A stretch of 36,627 nucleotides of DNA from an uncultured Bacteroides sp. (GTDB taxonomy: Bacteria > Bacteroidota > Bacteroidia > Bacteroidales > Bacteroidaceae). The stretch lies in the NCBI GenBank assembly GCA_905197435.1, contig CAJJYX010000007.1:1-36627 (forward strand), given 5' to 3'. Shown here one piece after another: positions 18,787 through 27,958 of this stretch. A program made the translations under genes and the position numbers. The notes beneath the pieces are model-generated. The model saw only the letters and a list, made by a program, of their open reading frames with translations. It searched no databases and was not told where the DNA came from. The first letter of the stretch is position 1. Each line of letters starts with the position of its first letter.

Positions 18787-18868
18787 TTCGGTGGGCGTAT
18801 GAGTGTATATGTGCAATAAATGACATAAATGACGAGGCTTGCCGAATATATTGGTAAGTCTCGTTTTT
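18786..18868 (+). terminator. his attenuator: antiterminator and terminator hairpins
   Basis: Terminator: CGAGGCTTGCC (18833-18843) pairs with GGTAAGTCTCG (18853-18863) using nine Watson-Crick and two G-U pairs around a 9-base loop, followed by TTTTT (18864-18868) and more T. Antiterminator: ATTCGGTGGGC (18786-18796) pairs over 11 positions with GCTTGCCGAAT (18837-18847), which takes up most of the terminator's 5' arm. The two structures exclude each other. Low charged tRNA-His would favour the antiterminator and expression of hisGDCB. The mechanism is inferred from the sequence layout. Confidence 0.88.
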
Positions 18869-18914
18869 GTTTTCTGTCATTCAAAGAGTAAATCATAAAA
18901 TAGTAAATAGCCTT

Positions 18915-19766
18915 ATGTTAAGAATTGCAGTACAAGCTAAAGGTCGTCTTTATGACGAGACGATGTCATTTTTGGAAGAATCGGATATTAAGTTGAGTGC
19001 CATGAAACGTTCGTTGCTGGTACAGTCGTCAAACTTTCCTCTTGAGGTGTTGTTCCTGAGGGATGATGATATTCCACAGTCCGTGGCTACTGGAGTGGCT
19101 GACATAGGCATTGTGGGCGAGAATGAATTTGTTGAGAAGAAGGAGGATGCGGAGATTATCAAGCGCTTGGGATTCAGCAAGTGCCGTTTGTCTTTGGCCA
19201 TGCCGAAGGATATCGATTATCCGGGAGTGAAGTGGTTTCACGGAAAGAAGATTGCGACATCTTATCCAAGAATTCTTTCCGGTTTCTTGAAAGAGAACGG
19301 TGTGAATGCGGAGATACATGTTATTACGGGGTCGGTGGAAGTGGCTCCGGGTATCGGTTTGGCAGATGCCATTTTTGACATTGTAAGTTCCGGCTCTACG
19401 CTGGTGAGCAACCGCTTGAAGGAAGTGGAAGTTGTGATGAAGTCCGAAGCCCTGTTGATTGGCAACAAGAACCTGAGCGAAGAAAAGCTGGGGATATTGC
19501 GAGAACTGTTATTCCGTATGGATGCGGTAAAAACAGCCGAGGATAAGAAATATGTGCTGATGAATGCTCCGAAAGATAAACTGAATGAGATTGTCTCTGT
19601 GCTGCCGGGCATGAAGAGCCCTACGGTGATGCCTTTGGCGCAAGAAGGCTGGTGTTCAGTGCATACGGTGCTTGACGAGAAGTGCTTTTGGGAAATTATC
19701 GGAAAGCTGAAAGCGTTGGGGGCGGAAGGCATCCTGGTGCTGCCGATTGAGAAAATGATAATTTAA
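18915..19766 (+). CDS. hisG: ATP phosphoribosyltransferase, long form
   Basis: 283 residues from the ATG at 18915, which begins the family N-terminus MLRIAVQAKGRL; an upstream in-frame ATG at 18867 lies in the terminator T run. The enzyme condenses ATP with PRPP in the first, feedback-regulated step of histidine synthesis. The catalytic part covers about 1-205 and includes the PRPP-binding loop within DIVSSGSTL (about 154-162). The C-terminal HisG_C domain (about 210-283), which binds histidine, is present, so this is the hexameric long form that needs no HisZ partner. It is the first structural gene behind the attenuator. Confidence 0.97.
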   Translation: MLRIAVQAKGRLYDETMSFLEESDIKLSAMKRSLLVQSSNFPLEVLFLRDDDIPQSVATGVADIGIVGENEFVEKKEDAEIIKRLGFSKCRLSLAMPKDIDYPGVKWFHGKKIATSYPRILSGFLKENGVNAEIHVITGSVEVAPGIGLADAIFDIVSSGSTLVSNRLKEVEVVMKSEALLIGNKNLSEEKLGILRELLFRMDAVKTAEDKKYVLMNAPKDKLNEIVSVLPGMKSPTVMPLAQEGWCSVHTVLDEKCFWEIIGKLKALGAEGILVLPIEKMII

Positions 19767-19769
19767 TGT

Positions 19770-19858
19770 TTCACCATAGATTATACGGATTTTATTTCTA
19801 AAGTAATCATTTGCATCTGAATAATTTGTGTGAGTCTGCGTAATCTGTGGTAGAACAA
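19770..19858. repeat. Dispersed intergenic repeat forming a loose hairpin between hisG and hisD
   Basis: In the 128-base gap, CACCATAGATTATACGGA (from about 19775) and TGCGTAATCTGTGGTA (to about 19853) form imperfect inverted arms around an AT-rich centre. The words TCTGCGTAATCTGTGG recur in variant form near 18622 and 27898. There is no T run and no promoter box, so the operon probably continues through it. Confidence 0.55.
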
Positions 19859-19894
19859 ATCCCCCATTTATAAATCATTCAAAAACATGCCATT

Positions 19895-21193
19895 ATGATA
19901 TTGATAAGCAATCCCGATAAATCCCAGTGGGCAGAGATGCTGAAGCGTCCGGTGATGAATACGGAGAATCTGTTTGATACGGTGCGGAATGTCATAGACC
20001 GCGTGAGGTCAGAGGGCGACCGTGCTGTACTGGACTATGAAGAGAAATTTGATAAAGTGGTACTGGCCTCATTGGCGGTGTCGGAAGAGGAACAGAAGGA
20101 AGCTGAAAATCTGGTGAGTGAGGATTTGAAAGCAGCTATTCGTCTGGCAAAGCAGAACATCGAGACTTTCCATGCCGCACAGCGTTTTGAGGGTAAAAAA
20201 GTACAAACCCAGCCGGGAGTGAACTGCTGGCAGAAAGCGGTTGCCATAGAAAAGGTGGGATTGTATATTCCCGGAGGTACGGCTCCATTGTTTTCCACGG
20301 TGCTGATGCTGGCTGTTCCCGCCAGGATTGCCGGATGCCGGGAGATTGTTCTCTGCACGCCTCCGGGCAGGGACGGAAAGGTGCACCCTGCTGTACTGTT
20401 TGCCGCGAAGGTGGCCGGTGTCAGCAAGATTTTCAAGGCCGGCGGCATACAGGCTATTGCTGCCATGGCATACGGAACGGAAAGTGTGCCTAAGGTATAT
20501 AAGATATTCGGTCCGGGAAACCAGTATGTCACGGCTGCCAAACAGCTTGTGAGTTTGCGTGATGTGGCGATAGATATGCCTGCCGGACCTTCCGAAGTGG
20601 AAGTCCTGGCCGACGAAACGGCTAATCCTGTCTTTGTGGCTGCCGACTTGTTGAGCCAGGCAGAGCATGGAGTGGATAGCCAGGCGATGCTGATTACTAC
20701 CTCCGCCCAGTTGCAGCAGGCTGTAAAGGTGGAAGTGGAACGCCAGTTGGCCTTGTTGCCACGTAAGGAAATAGCTGAGAAATCTCTTGCCAACAGCAAA
20801 CTGATTGTGGTGAACAGCATGGAGGAAGCCGTTGAACTGACCAATGCCTATGCCCCCGAACATCTTATCATAGAGACTGCCGACTATATGTCTGTGGCCG
20901 AGTGTGTCGTGAATGCCGGTTCTGTATTCTTGGGTTCCCTCACTCCTGAAAGTGCGGGAGATTATGCTTCTGGCACAAACCACACCTTGCCCACGAACGG
21001 TTATGCCAAGGCGTATAGCGGTGTCAGTCTCGACAGCTTTATCCGCAAGGTAACCTTCCAGGAGATAAAGCCGGAGGGACTGAGCATCATCGGCCCTGCC
21101 ATAGAGGTGATGGCAGCCAATGAACAGTTGGATGCGCATAAAAATGCTGTGACCGTGAGGCTTAGACAGCTGGACATAGAGAGAGCCGATTGA
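19895..21193 (+). CDS. hisD: Histidinol dehydrogenase
   Basis: 432 residues, the normal length. It oxidises L-histidinol to L-histidine in two NAD-dependent steps and uses a bound zinc ion. Visible landmarks in order: YIPGGTAPLFSTVLM, FGPGNQYVTAAKQLV, DMPAGPSEVEVLAD, LLSQAEHGVDSQA (Gln and His zinc ligands), and GDYASGTNHTLPTNG with SGVSLDSFIRK near the end (Asp and His ligands and catalytic residues). It follows hisG after a repeat-containing gap and precedes hisC by 30 bases, in the usual Bacteroides order. Confidence 0.97.
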   Translation: MILISNPDKSQWAEMLKRPVMNTENLFDTVRNVIDRVRSEGDRAVLDYEEKFDKVVLASLAVSEEEQKEAENLVSEDLKAAIRLAKQNIETFHAAQRFEGKKVQTQPGVNCWQKAVAIEKVGLYIPGGTAPLFSTVLMLAVPARIAGCREIVLCTPPGRDGKVHPAVLFAAKVAGVSKIFKAGGIQAIAAMAYGTESVPKVYKIFGPGNQYVTAAKQLVSLRDVAIDMPAGPSEVEVLADETANPVFVAADLLSQAEHGVDSQAMLITTSAQLQQAVKVEVERQLALLPRKEIAEKSLANSKLIVVNSMEEAVELTNAYAPEHLIIETADYMSVAECVVNAGSVFLGSLTPESAGDYASGTNHTLPTNGYAKAYSGVSLDSFIRKVTFQEIKPEGLSIIGPAIEVMAANEQLDAHKNAVTVRLRQLDIERAD

Positions 21194-21223
21194 AGTAATT
21201 TTAATTTTCAAACCGTAGATAGC

Positions 21224-22267
21224 ATGATGAAAACATTGCAAGAACTTACCCGTCCGAACATCTGGCGTCTGAAGCCTTATTCTTCAGCACGTGATGAATA
21301 TAATGGTGCTGCGGCATCCGTCTTCCTCGACGCAAACGAGAACCCTTATAACACACCGCACAACCGTTATCCGGACCCGATGCAGCGGGAGTTGAAAATG
21401 GAGTTGTCCAAAATAAAAAAGGTGAGCCCCGACCATATCTTTCTGGGAAATGGCAGTGATGAGGCCATCGACTTGGTGTTCCGTGCCTTTTGTGAGCCTT
21501 GTATTGACAATGTGGTGGCTATAGACCCTACTTACGGTATGTATCAAGTGTGTGCGGATGTGAACAATGTGGAGTATCGCAAAGTACTGCTCGATGAGGA
21601 TTTTCAGTTTTCGGCAGATAAGCTTCTGGCTGCATCGGACGGGCATACCAAGCTGATTTTCCTCTGCTCTCCCAACAATCCGACAGGGAACGACCTGCTC
21701 CGGAGTGAGATTGAAAAACTGATTCGCCGGTTTGACGGATTAGTGATACTGGATGAAGCGTACAATGATTTCTCCGAAGCGCCTTCCTTCCTCAAGGATT
21801 TAGACAAATACCCGAATCTTATTGTGCTTCAAACCTTCTCCAAGGCATGGGGATGCGCTGCCATTCGTTTGGGCATGGCATTTGCTTCGCCGGAGATTAT
21901 CAGCATTCTCAGTAAAATAAAGTATCCTTATAATGTGAACCAACTGACGCAGAAGCAGGCCGTGGAAATGCTGCACCGCTATTATGAGATAGAACGTTGG
22001 GTGAAGACACTGAAGGAAGAGCGGGAGAGCCTGGAAGCGGAGTTTGCCGCACTGCCTTGTACGGTGAAGATGTTCCCCTCCCATGCCAATTTCTTCTTGG
22101 CCCGCGTGACGGATGCTGTGAAGATTTACAATTATCTGGTAGGCAAGGGCATCATTGTCCGCAACCGCAACTCTGTCTCACTTTGTGGAAACTGCCTGCG
22201 GGTGACGGTGGGAACAAGAGGGGAGAATGAGAAATTGATTGAAGCGCTGAAGGCATTTACGATTTGA
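21224..22267 (+). CDS. hisC: Histidinol-phosphate aminotransferase
   Basis: 347 residues (two adjacent ATGs; the second, 21227, is equally possible). A class-I/II PLP-dependent aminotransferase converting imidazole-acetol phosphate and glutamate to histidinol phosphate and 2-oxoglutarate. Landmarks: [17 protein letters not shown] (HisC signature, about 32-48), [27 protein letters not shown], and [12 protein letters not shown], in which Lys207 forms the Schiff base. The C-terminal [19 protein letters not shown] is also typical. It ends 14 bases before hisB. Confidence 0.97.
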   Translation: MMKTLQELTRPNIWRLKPYSSARDEYNGAAASVFLDANENPYNTPHNRYPDPMQRELKMELSKIKKVSPDHIFLGNGSDEAIDLVFRAFCEPCIDNVVAIDPTYGMYQVCADVNNVEYRKVLLDEDFQFSADKLLAASDGHTKLIFLCSPNNPTGNDLLRSEIEKLIRRFDGLVILDEAYNDFSEAPSFLKDLDKYPNLIVLQTFSKAWGCAAIRLGMAFASPEIISILSKIKYPYNVNQLTQKQAVEMLHRYYEIERWVKTLKEERESLEAEFAALPCTVKMFPSHANFFLARVTDAVKIYNYLVGKGIIVRNRNSVSLCGNCLRVTVGTRGENEKLIEALKAFTI

Positions 22268-22281
22268 CCATTTACCATGTT

Positions 22282-23433
22282 ATGAAGAAGAAAGTACTTT
22301 TTATAGACCGTGACGGAACTTTAGTCATCGAGCCGCCGATTGATTATCAGTTGGACTCCTTGGAGAAGTTGGAGTTTTATCCGAAAGTAATGCGCAATCT
22401 TGGCTTCATCCGCAGCAAGCTGGATTTTGATTTTGTGATGGTGACCAATCAAGACGGGCTCGGCACGGCTTCCTTTCCGGAAGAGACTTTTTGGCCGGCA
22501 CACAATCTGATGATGAAGACATTGGAAGGCGAAGGCATCACCTTCGACGACATCTGCATCGACCGCAGCATGCCCGACGACAATGCGCCGACCCGTAAGC
22601 CGCGTACCGGAATGCTTGCCAAATACCTCGATAATCCGGAGTACGATTTGCCCCACAGTTTCGTCATCGGCGACCGCCCTACGGATGTGGAACTGGCAAA
22701 GAATCTGGGCTGCCGCGCCATTCTTCTGCAAGATGATACGGCTTCGTTGAGACCCGTCTCCGAAGGTGGAAGCGCCGCTTGTGACGGGCTTGAAGATTAT
22801 TGTGCCCTTGCCACCAAGGATTGGGATAAAGTGGCCGAATTCCTCTTTGCCGGTGAGCGCAAGGCGGAAGTGCGACGCACCACTAAGGAGACCGATATAT
22901 ACGTATCTTTGAATCTGGATGGCAACGGACATTGCGACATCGCGACCGGACTGGGTTTCTTTGACCATATGCTGGAACAGATAGGCAAGCATGGTGGCAT
23001 GGACCTGACCATACGTGTGAAAGGTGACCTTGAAGTAGACGAGCATCATACCATCGAAGATACCGCCCTTGCCTTGGGTGAGTGCCTTTACCAAGCCTTG
23101 GGCAGCAAGCGGGGCATTGAACGCTACGGCTATGCCCTTCCTATGGACGATTGTCTTTGCCAGGTGTGCCTTGACTTCGGTGGGCGCCCGTGGCTGGTAT
23201 GGGATGCCGAGTTCAAGCGCGAGAAGATTGGCGAAATGCCCACGGAAATGTTCCTGCATTTCTTCAAGTCCCTGAGTGATGCTGCCCGGATGAACCTTAA
23301 TGTGAAGGCTGAAGGCCAGAACGAGCATCACAAGATAGAGGGCATTTTCAAAGCATTGGCGCGTGCGCTGAAAATGGCGGTGAAGAGGGATATATATCAC
23401 TTTGAACTGCCAAGTTCAAAAGGTGTATTGTAG
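22282..23433 (+). CDS. hisB: Bifunctional histidinol-phosphatase / imidazoleglycerol-phosphate dehydratase
   Basis: 383 residues from the ATG at 22282, which starts the family N-terminus [13 protein letters not shown]; an in-frame TTG at 22264 overlaps hisC and is less likely. Residues 1-165 are a HAD phosphatase with nucleophile Asp9 and Asp11 in DRDGT and [15 protein letters not shown] later. Residues about 190-383 are the dehydratase, with the manganese-binding motifs EHHTIED and EHHKIEG. One protein thus catalyses two non-consecutive steps of the pathway. It is the last gene of this cluster; hisH, hisA, hisF and hisIE are not in the window. Confidence 0.97.
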   Translation: MKKKVLFIDRDGTLVIEPPIDYQLDSLEKLEFYPKVMRNLGFIRSKLDFDFVMVTNQDGLGTASFPEETFWPAHNLMMKTLEGEGITFDDICIDRSMPDDNAPTRKPRTGMLAKYLDNPEYDLPHSFVIGDRPTDVELAKNLGCRAILLQDDTASLRPVSEGGSAACDGLEDYCALATKDWDKVAEFLFAGERKAEVRRTTKETDIYVSLNLDGNGHCDIATGLGFFDHMLEQIGKHGGMDLTIRVKGDLEVDEHHTIEDTALALGECLYQALGSKRGIERYGYALPMDDCLCQVCLDFGGRPWLVWDAEFKREKIGEMPTEMFLHFFKSLSDAARMNLNVKAEGQNEHHKIEGIFKALARALKMAVKRDIYHFELPSSKGVL

Positions 23434-23474
23434 AATCTATCTTAAAACAACTGCTGCAGGGTTGCTACAAAGAG

Positions 23475-23504
23475 GTTGCGAAACTTTGCAGTAGTATATC
23501 TTTG
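23475..23504 (+). promoter_or_regulatory. Probable promoter of the Kef-type antiporter gene
   Basis: GTTG (23475-23478), an 18-base spacer and TATCTTTG (23497-23504, exact -7 match) precede the start codon by 18 bases. The preceding CTGCTGCA (23451-23458) and TGCAGTAG (23487-23494) form an 8-bp imperfect stem over the spacer. Confidence 0.5.
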
Positions 23505-23522
23505 ATTAACAGATAAGTAGTT

Positions 23523-25793
23523 ATGTCACATTTAGCTCCTTTGATAGCTGATTTAGCTCTGATATTGATTTGTGCGGGGATTATGACCCTGCTTTTTAAG
23601 AAGTTGAAGCAACCGCTGGTGTTAGGATATGTAGTTGCGGGATTCCTTGCCAGCCCTCACATGGCCTATACGCCGTCTGTGATGGACACGGCAAATATAC
23701 AGACTTGGGCAGATATAGGCGTTATCTTCCTGCTGTTTGCATTGGGATTGGAATTCAGTTTCAAAAAGATTGTGAAGGTGGGAGGGGCAGCGATTATTGC
23801 TGCATGTACCATCATCTTTTGTATGATATTGTTGGGAGTGGCGGTCGGCACCGGGTTTGGTTGGAAACAGATGGACTGCATCTTCCTGGGCGGCATGATT
23901 GCCATGTCTTCCACTACCATTATTTATAAGGCTTTTGATGATTTGGGAATGCGCAAGAAGCAGTTCACCGGACTGGTGCTCAGCGTACTTATCCTGGAAG
24001 ATATTCTTGCTATCGTATTGATGGTGATGCTTTCCACTATGGCAGTCAGCCATAACTTCGAGGGTACGGAGATGCTGGAGAGCATTGCTAAACTGTTGTT
24101 CTTTTTGATACTTTGGTTTGTGGTGGGTATTTACCTCATTCCTGGATTGCTGAAGCGATGCCGGAAGCTGATGAGCGAGGAAACCTTGTTGATTGTATCT
24201 CTCGGACTTTGTTTCGGTATGGTGGTGATGGCTGCACATACGGGCTTCTCGGCTGCCTTCGGAGCATTCATCATGGGGTCCATTCTTGCCGAAACGGTAG
24301 AGGCGGAGAGTATAGAACGTTTGGTGAAGCCGGTGAAGGATTTGTTCGGGGCCATTTTCTTTGTTTCGGTGGGCATGATGGTAGATCCGGCTATGATTGT
24401 GGAGTATGCGGGACCTATTGTTGTGATTACCTTGGCTGTCATCCTTGGACAGTCCCTGTTTGGAACGCTGGGTGTGCTGCTGGCCGGACAACCGCTGAAG
24501 ACGGCCATGCAGTGTGGTTTCAGTCTGACGCAAATCGGTGAGTTTGCCTTTATCATAGCTTCGCTGGGTGTGTCGCTGCATGTCACCAGTCATTTCCTAT
24601 ATCCTATCGTGGTGGCGGTGTCTGTCATCACTACTTTCCTCACTCCTTATATGATTCGTTTGGCAGAACCCGCTTCCAATCTTGTGGATGCGCACTTGCC
24701 GGAAAGATGGAGAAAGTTCCTGACTCGCTATGCTTCCGGTTCGCAGACCATGAATCATGAAAGTCTGTGGAAGAAGCTGATATTTGCGCTGGTCAGGATT
24801 ACGGTCGTATATTCCATTATTTGCGTGGCGGTGATAGCTTTGGCATTCCGTTTTCTGGTGCCTTTCGTGCACGACAGCCTGCCCGGGGTATGGGGCTCCT
24901 TGTTGGCTGCCTTTATTATCATTCTATGTATAGCGCCGTTTCTGCGTGCCATCATGATTAAAAAGAATCATTCGGAAGAGTTCGTGACTTTATGGAAAGA
25001 CAGCCGTGGAAACCGGGCGCCATTGGTGGCTACCATTGTACTGCGTCTGCTGCTTGGCGTTTCGTTTGTCATGTTCGTCATAGCCGGTTTGTTCAAGATG
25101 TCTGTGGGGCTGGTATTTGGAGTGGCGGCGTTGCTGGTGACTTTGATGATACTTTCCCGTCAGTTGAAGAAGCAGTCCATCATGATAGAGCGGACATTCT
25201 TCCAGAATCTGCGGTCTCGCGACATGCGTGCCGAGTATATGGGAGAGAAAAAACCGGAGTATGCAGGGCGCTTGCTGTCACGCGACCTGCACCTGACGGA
25301 TTTTGAAATTCCCGGTGAGTCGGAATGGGCAGGCAGGACATTGGAGGAGTTGAATTTTGGAAAGAAATACGGCATCCATGTGGTCTCCATCCTTCGAGGC
25401 AAGAAACGGATTAATATTCCCGGAGCGTCTGTCCGCCTTTTCCCGCAGGACAAGATACAAGTAATTGCTACGGACGATGAATTGAACATTTTCGGCCAGG
25501 AGATGGCTAAAGTAGCTGACATGAATGCGGATGTGATAGAGAAGAGTGAGATGATTCTACGCCAGTTCTGTGTGGACGGGCAATCTCCTTTCTTGAACAA
25601 GACCCTGAAAGAGGCAGGCATACGGGAGAAGTACCACTGTTTGATTGTCGGTGTGGAGCGGGGAGGGGAAAACCTGCATGCTCCCAATCCACATGAGCCT
25701 TTCGCAGAAGGAGATGTGGTATGGATTGTAGGTGAGAGTGCCGATGTGTATAAATTAGTCGGCCAGAAGTGCGAAAATCCCGATATGGGGTAA
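23523..25793 (+). CDS. Kef-type (CPA2) cation:proton antiporter with two RCK_C domains
   Basis: 756 residues. The N-terminal ~390 residues form a monovalent cation:proton antiporter-2 membrane domain with about 12 hydrophobic segments; GLEFSFKKI, LSVLILEDILAIVLM (acidic residues of the transport core) and SLTQIGEFAFI are typical of KefB/KefC relatives. A second group of about four membrane segments follows at 420-560. The C-terminus has two RCK_C/TrkA-C modules (about 583-655 and 678-750). The Rossmann RCK_N domain that normally precedes RCK_C is not seen. It likely exchanges K+ or Na+ for H+ at the inner membrane; the ion is not deducible. A weak stem-loop at 25802-25820 separates it from the converging gene. 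Confidence 0.88.
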   Translation: MSHLAPLIADLALILICAGIMTLLFKKLKQPLVLGYVVAGFLASPHMAYTPSVMDTANIQTWADIGVIFLLFALGLEFSFKKIVKVGGAAIIAACTIIFCMILLGVAVGTGFGWKQMDCIFLGGMIAMSSTTIIYKAFDDLGMRKKQFTGLVLSVLILEDILAIVLMVMLSTMAVSHNFEGTEMLESIAKLLFFLILWFVVGIYLIPGLLKRCRKLMSEETLLIVSLGLCFGMVVMAAHTGFSAAFGAFIMGSILAETVEAESIERLVKPVKDLFGAIFFVSVGMMVDPAMIVEYAGPIVVITLAVILGQSLFGTLGVLLAGQPLKTAMQCGFSLTQIGEFAFIIASLGVSLHVTSHFLYPIVVAVSVITTFLTPYMIRLAEPASNLVDAHLPERWRKFLTRYASGSQTMNHESLWKKLIFALVRITVVYSIICVAVIALAFRFLVPFVHDSLPGVWGSLLAAFIIILCIAPFLRAIMIKKNHSEEFVTLWKDSRGNRAPLVATIVLRLLLGVSFVMFVIAGLFKMSVGLVFGVAALLVTLMILSRQLKKQSIMIERTFFQNLRSRDMRAEYMGEKKPEYAGRLLSRDLHLTDFEIPGESEWAGRTLEELNFGKKYGIHVVSILRGKKRINIPGASVRLFPQDKIQVIATDDELNIFGQEMAKVADMNADVIEKSEMILRQFCVDGQSPFLNKTLKEAGIREKYHCLIVGVERGGENLHAPNPHEPFAEGDVVWIVGESADVYKLVGQKCENPDMG

Positions 25794-25814
25794 GGAGTAT
25801 CCTCTAATCGTTTA

Positions 25815-26801
25815 TTAGAGTTTATTCAGTATTTTGTCCATCACCCAGTTGGTAAGAGTAGCGCTTTCGCCGTCACAGCTACAGGTCGATTTACCCAACA
25901 AGTGGTCTACTACTGCCTGGATGAGTGGCTGTTGGACGTATGTGGGGTTTTCGACAATGATTTCCTCACGTCCTCTTTCCGTATGCAGCGCAATGGGGTC
26001 GTAGGTGAACACGGAGAAGCAGATCATTCCTTTGTCGCCAATGATTTCTATACGGTCTTCACGGGCAGATTCGTGGGCGACAAAGCACCAGGAACCGCTG
26101 CCCACCAGTCCGTTGTCGAATTGGAAGCATGCACTTAGGGTGTCCTCTGCAGAATATAGCCCGCCACGGTTGCTCTTGTAGCCGCTGGCTTCAAGGATGC
26201 ATCCGAATATTTCCTGTAATAAATCTATCTGGTGGGGTGCAAGGTCATAGAAGTATCCTCCCCCGGCAATATCCGGTTGCACCCGCCATGGTAAGTTCTC
26301 CTTGTTATAGTCGAGGTTGCGGGGAGGCTGTGCGAAGCGGATTTGGATGTTGATGATGTTGCCGATACGGCCTTCATCTACCAATGACTTCACTTTTTGA
26401 AAGTAGGGCAGATAGCGGCGGTAATAAGCGACAAAACATGGAACACCCGTTTCCTTGGAAATCCGGTTGATACGGCAACACTCTTCGTAAGTGACGGCCA
26501 TCGGCTTTTCTATGTAGACAGGTTTGCCTGCCTTCATAGACATGATGGCATAGGTGGCATGTGACGAAGGGGGAGTGGCAATATATACGGCATTTACATC
26601 CTCGTCATCAATCAATTCCTGAGCATCATCGTACCATTTGGGAATTCCTCTTTCTTTGGCATATGTCTTGGCTTTGTCACCATTCCGGCTCATGACGGCC
26701 ACTACCTCGGAGTTCTCTATTTTCTGGAATGCAGGTCCGCTTTTGTATTTGGTTACTTCCCCGCAACCAATGAATCCCCATTTAATTATTTCCTCGCTCA
26801 T
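25815..26801 (-). CDS. Gfo/Idh/MocA-family oxidoreductase
   Basis: 328 residues. An N-terminal Rossmann domain with WGFIGCGEVTKYKSGPA (about 7-23) binds NAD(P); IATPPSSHATYAIMSMKAGKPVYIEKPMAVTYEE (about 75-105) contains the EKP motif whose Lys is usually catalytic. The C-terminal alpha/beta domain carries GGGYFYDLAPHQIDLLQE, with the usual Asp-x-x-x-His pattern. Such enzymes oxidise or reduce sugars, inositols or their derivatives; the substrate cannot be told. The gene begins 15 bases after the S4-domain gene and is probably the last of a leftward transcript from rplY. Confidence 0.92.
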   Translation of the reverse strand: MSEEIIKWGFIGCGEVTKYKSGPAFQKIENSEVVAVMSRNGDKAKTYAKERGIPKWYDDAQELIDDEDVNAVYIATPPSSHATYAIMSMKAGKPVYIEKPMAVTYEECCRINRISKETGVPCFVAYYRRYLPYFQKVKSLVDEGRIGNIINIQIRFAQPPRNLDYNKENLPWRVQPDIAGGGYFYDLAPHQIDLLQEIFGCILEASGYKSNRGGLYSAEDTLSACFQFDNGLVGSGSWCFVAHESAREDRIEIIGDKGMICFSVFTYDPIALHTERGREEIIVENPTYVQQPLIQAVVDHLLGKSTCSCDGESATLTNWVMDKILNKL

Positions 26802-26816
26802 AATCTTTCCTTTGTT

Positions 26817-27236
26817 TTACTTTTCCTCAAAATCGAAATCAAAGTCGAAATCATCCAGAAATTCCGGCTCTGTAAATTCTTCCAGACTTCGGCGGTCTTT
26901 TTTCGTTGGACGTCCGGTACCTTTGGCACGGTTGATAAAACCGCTGACACGGCTCATCTCCAACAATTCATACTGTTCCGGAGTCGTTACATTTTCCATC
27001 ATTTCGGTTACTAACTTTGCACCGACACGTTTTTCGATGGGTTGCAATACTTTGAAAGAATAGGTGACGGGGGGCTTGCGCACTTGGATGACATCTCCCG
27101 GCTTCACCGTACGGGCAGCCTTTGCCAGTGCGCCATTGATGCTGATGCGTCCTTTTTTGCAGGCTTCGGCAGCTATGGTGCGCGTTTTGAAGATACGTAC
27201 CGCCCACATCCATTTGTCAATTCTGGCTTCGTTCAT
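26817..27236 (-). CDS. S4-domain RNA-binding protein, Hsp15-like
   Basis: 139 residues. The S4 domain occupies about 1-60: [36 protein letters not shown] followed by [10 protein letters not shown]. This matches Hsp15 (HslR), which binds 50S subunits carrying a nascent chain during heat shock. The middle has [15 protein letters not shown], also typical of the family, and the C-terminus is an unusual acidic-aromatic tail with three alternating Asp-Phe pairs. The start codon region overlaps the end of pth by four bases, so the two are translationally coupled. Function is assigned by family only. Confidence 0.88.
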   Translation of the reverse strand: MNEARIDKWMWAVRIFKTRTIAAEACKKGRISINGALAKAARTVKPGDVIQVRKPPVTYSFKVLQPIEKRVGAKLVTEMMENVTTPEQYELLEMSRVSGFINRAKGTGRPTKKDRRSLEEFTEPEFLDDFDFDFDFEEK

Positions 27237-27796
27237 TTCTTGTTATATTGATTCATGGTGATATTTATTCCTGCCAGGCAAAAACTTTTGATGATTTCTC
27301 CGGCTGTTTCCAATCTCTCACCCATTGTTTTCCAATCTTCGTCGGTAAAATGTCCCAGCACATAGTCAATCTGTCCGCCGCGGGGAAAGTCGTTGCCGAT
27401 ACCGAAACGCAGGCGGGCATAATTCTGAGTGCCCAATGTGGCGGCAATATGCTTCAGGCCGTTATGTCCCGCATCGCTTCCCTTGCCTTTCAGGCGCAGT
27501 GTGCCGAATGGCAGTGCAAGGTCATCTACCACTATCAATACATTCTCCAATGGAATGTTTTCTTTCTGCATCCAGTAGCGTACGGCATTGCCGCTGAGGT
27601 TCATAAAAGTGGAAGGCTTCAGAAGTAACAGTTGACGCCCCTTGACTGACAGTGTTGTGGTGAAACCATAACGCCCGTCGGTGAAAGTTGCACCTGCCGC
27701 TTTGGCCAGGGCATCTACTACCATGAATCCGATGTTGTGGCGGGTTTCGTGATATTCGGGGCCAATATTGCCCAATCCTACAATTAAATATTTCAT
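27233..27796 (-). CDS. pth: Peptidyl-tRNA hydrolase
   Basis: 187 residues, standard length. It releases peptides from peptidyl-tRNA dropped by the ribosome. The N-terminus [27 protein letters not shown] contains the conserved Asn (GLGN) and catalytic His of TRHNIGF. Also present are [23 protein letters not shown] with the conserved Asp, and [12 protein letters not shown], which binds the tRNA end. The rplY gene lies 162 bases upstream in the same direction, the usual neighbour of pth in many bacteria, and the S4-domain gene overlaps its 3' end. Confidence 0.97.
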   Translation of the reverse strand: MKYLIVGLGNIGPEYHETRHNIGFMVVDALAKAAGATFTDGRYGFTTTLSVKGRQLLLLKPSTFMNLSGNAVRYWMQKENIPLENVLIVVDDLALPFGTLRLKGKGSDAGHNGLKHIAATLGTQNYARLRFGIGNDFPRGGQIDYVLGHFTDEDWKTMGERLETAGEIIKSFCLAGINITMNQYNKK

Positions 27797-27856
27797 TGTC
27801 AGAGCTTCATATCTATTTCCTTTCCCTTTTTAGAGGAGGAAGAACTGTAAGAAAAA

Positions 27857-27926
27857 GAACGCGGATTATCGCAACTTTCCGCGGAAATCAGTATGAAATC
27901 TGCGTTGGCTGCGTTAATCCGCGTTC
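27857..27926. repeat. Inverted repeat between rplY and pth (dispersed Bacteroides-type repeat)
   Basis: GAACGCGGATTA (27857-27868) and TAATCCGCGTTC (27915-27926) are a perfect 12-bp inverted repeat around a 46-base centre that contains the palindrome TTCCGCGGAA and the words AATCTGCGTTGGCTGCGTTAA. It relates to the repeat between hisG and hisD. With no T run it may be an mRNA-stabilising or attenuating structure rather than a full terminator. Confidence 0.75.
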
Positions 27927-27958
27927 CTGAATATTTAGTCTTTCTTGGAAAGAATCGA

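Noticed and set aside
20069..23400. Long antisense open frames opposite hisD and hisB
   Set aside because: They are shadows of conserved his genes, with His/Gln-rich products typical of antisense reading of such genes.
23401..23420. Perfect inverted repeat TTTGAACT-GCCA-AGTTCAAA as a terminator of the his operon
   Set aside because: It lies within the last codons of hisB (coding for HFELPSSKG) and is not followed by a T run.
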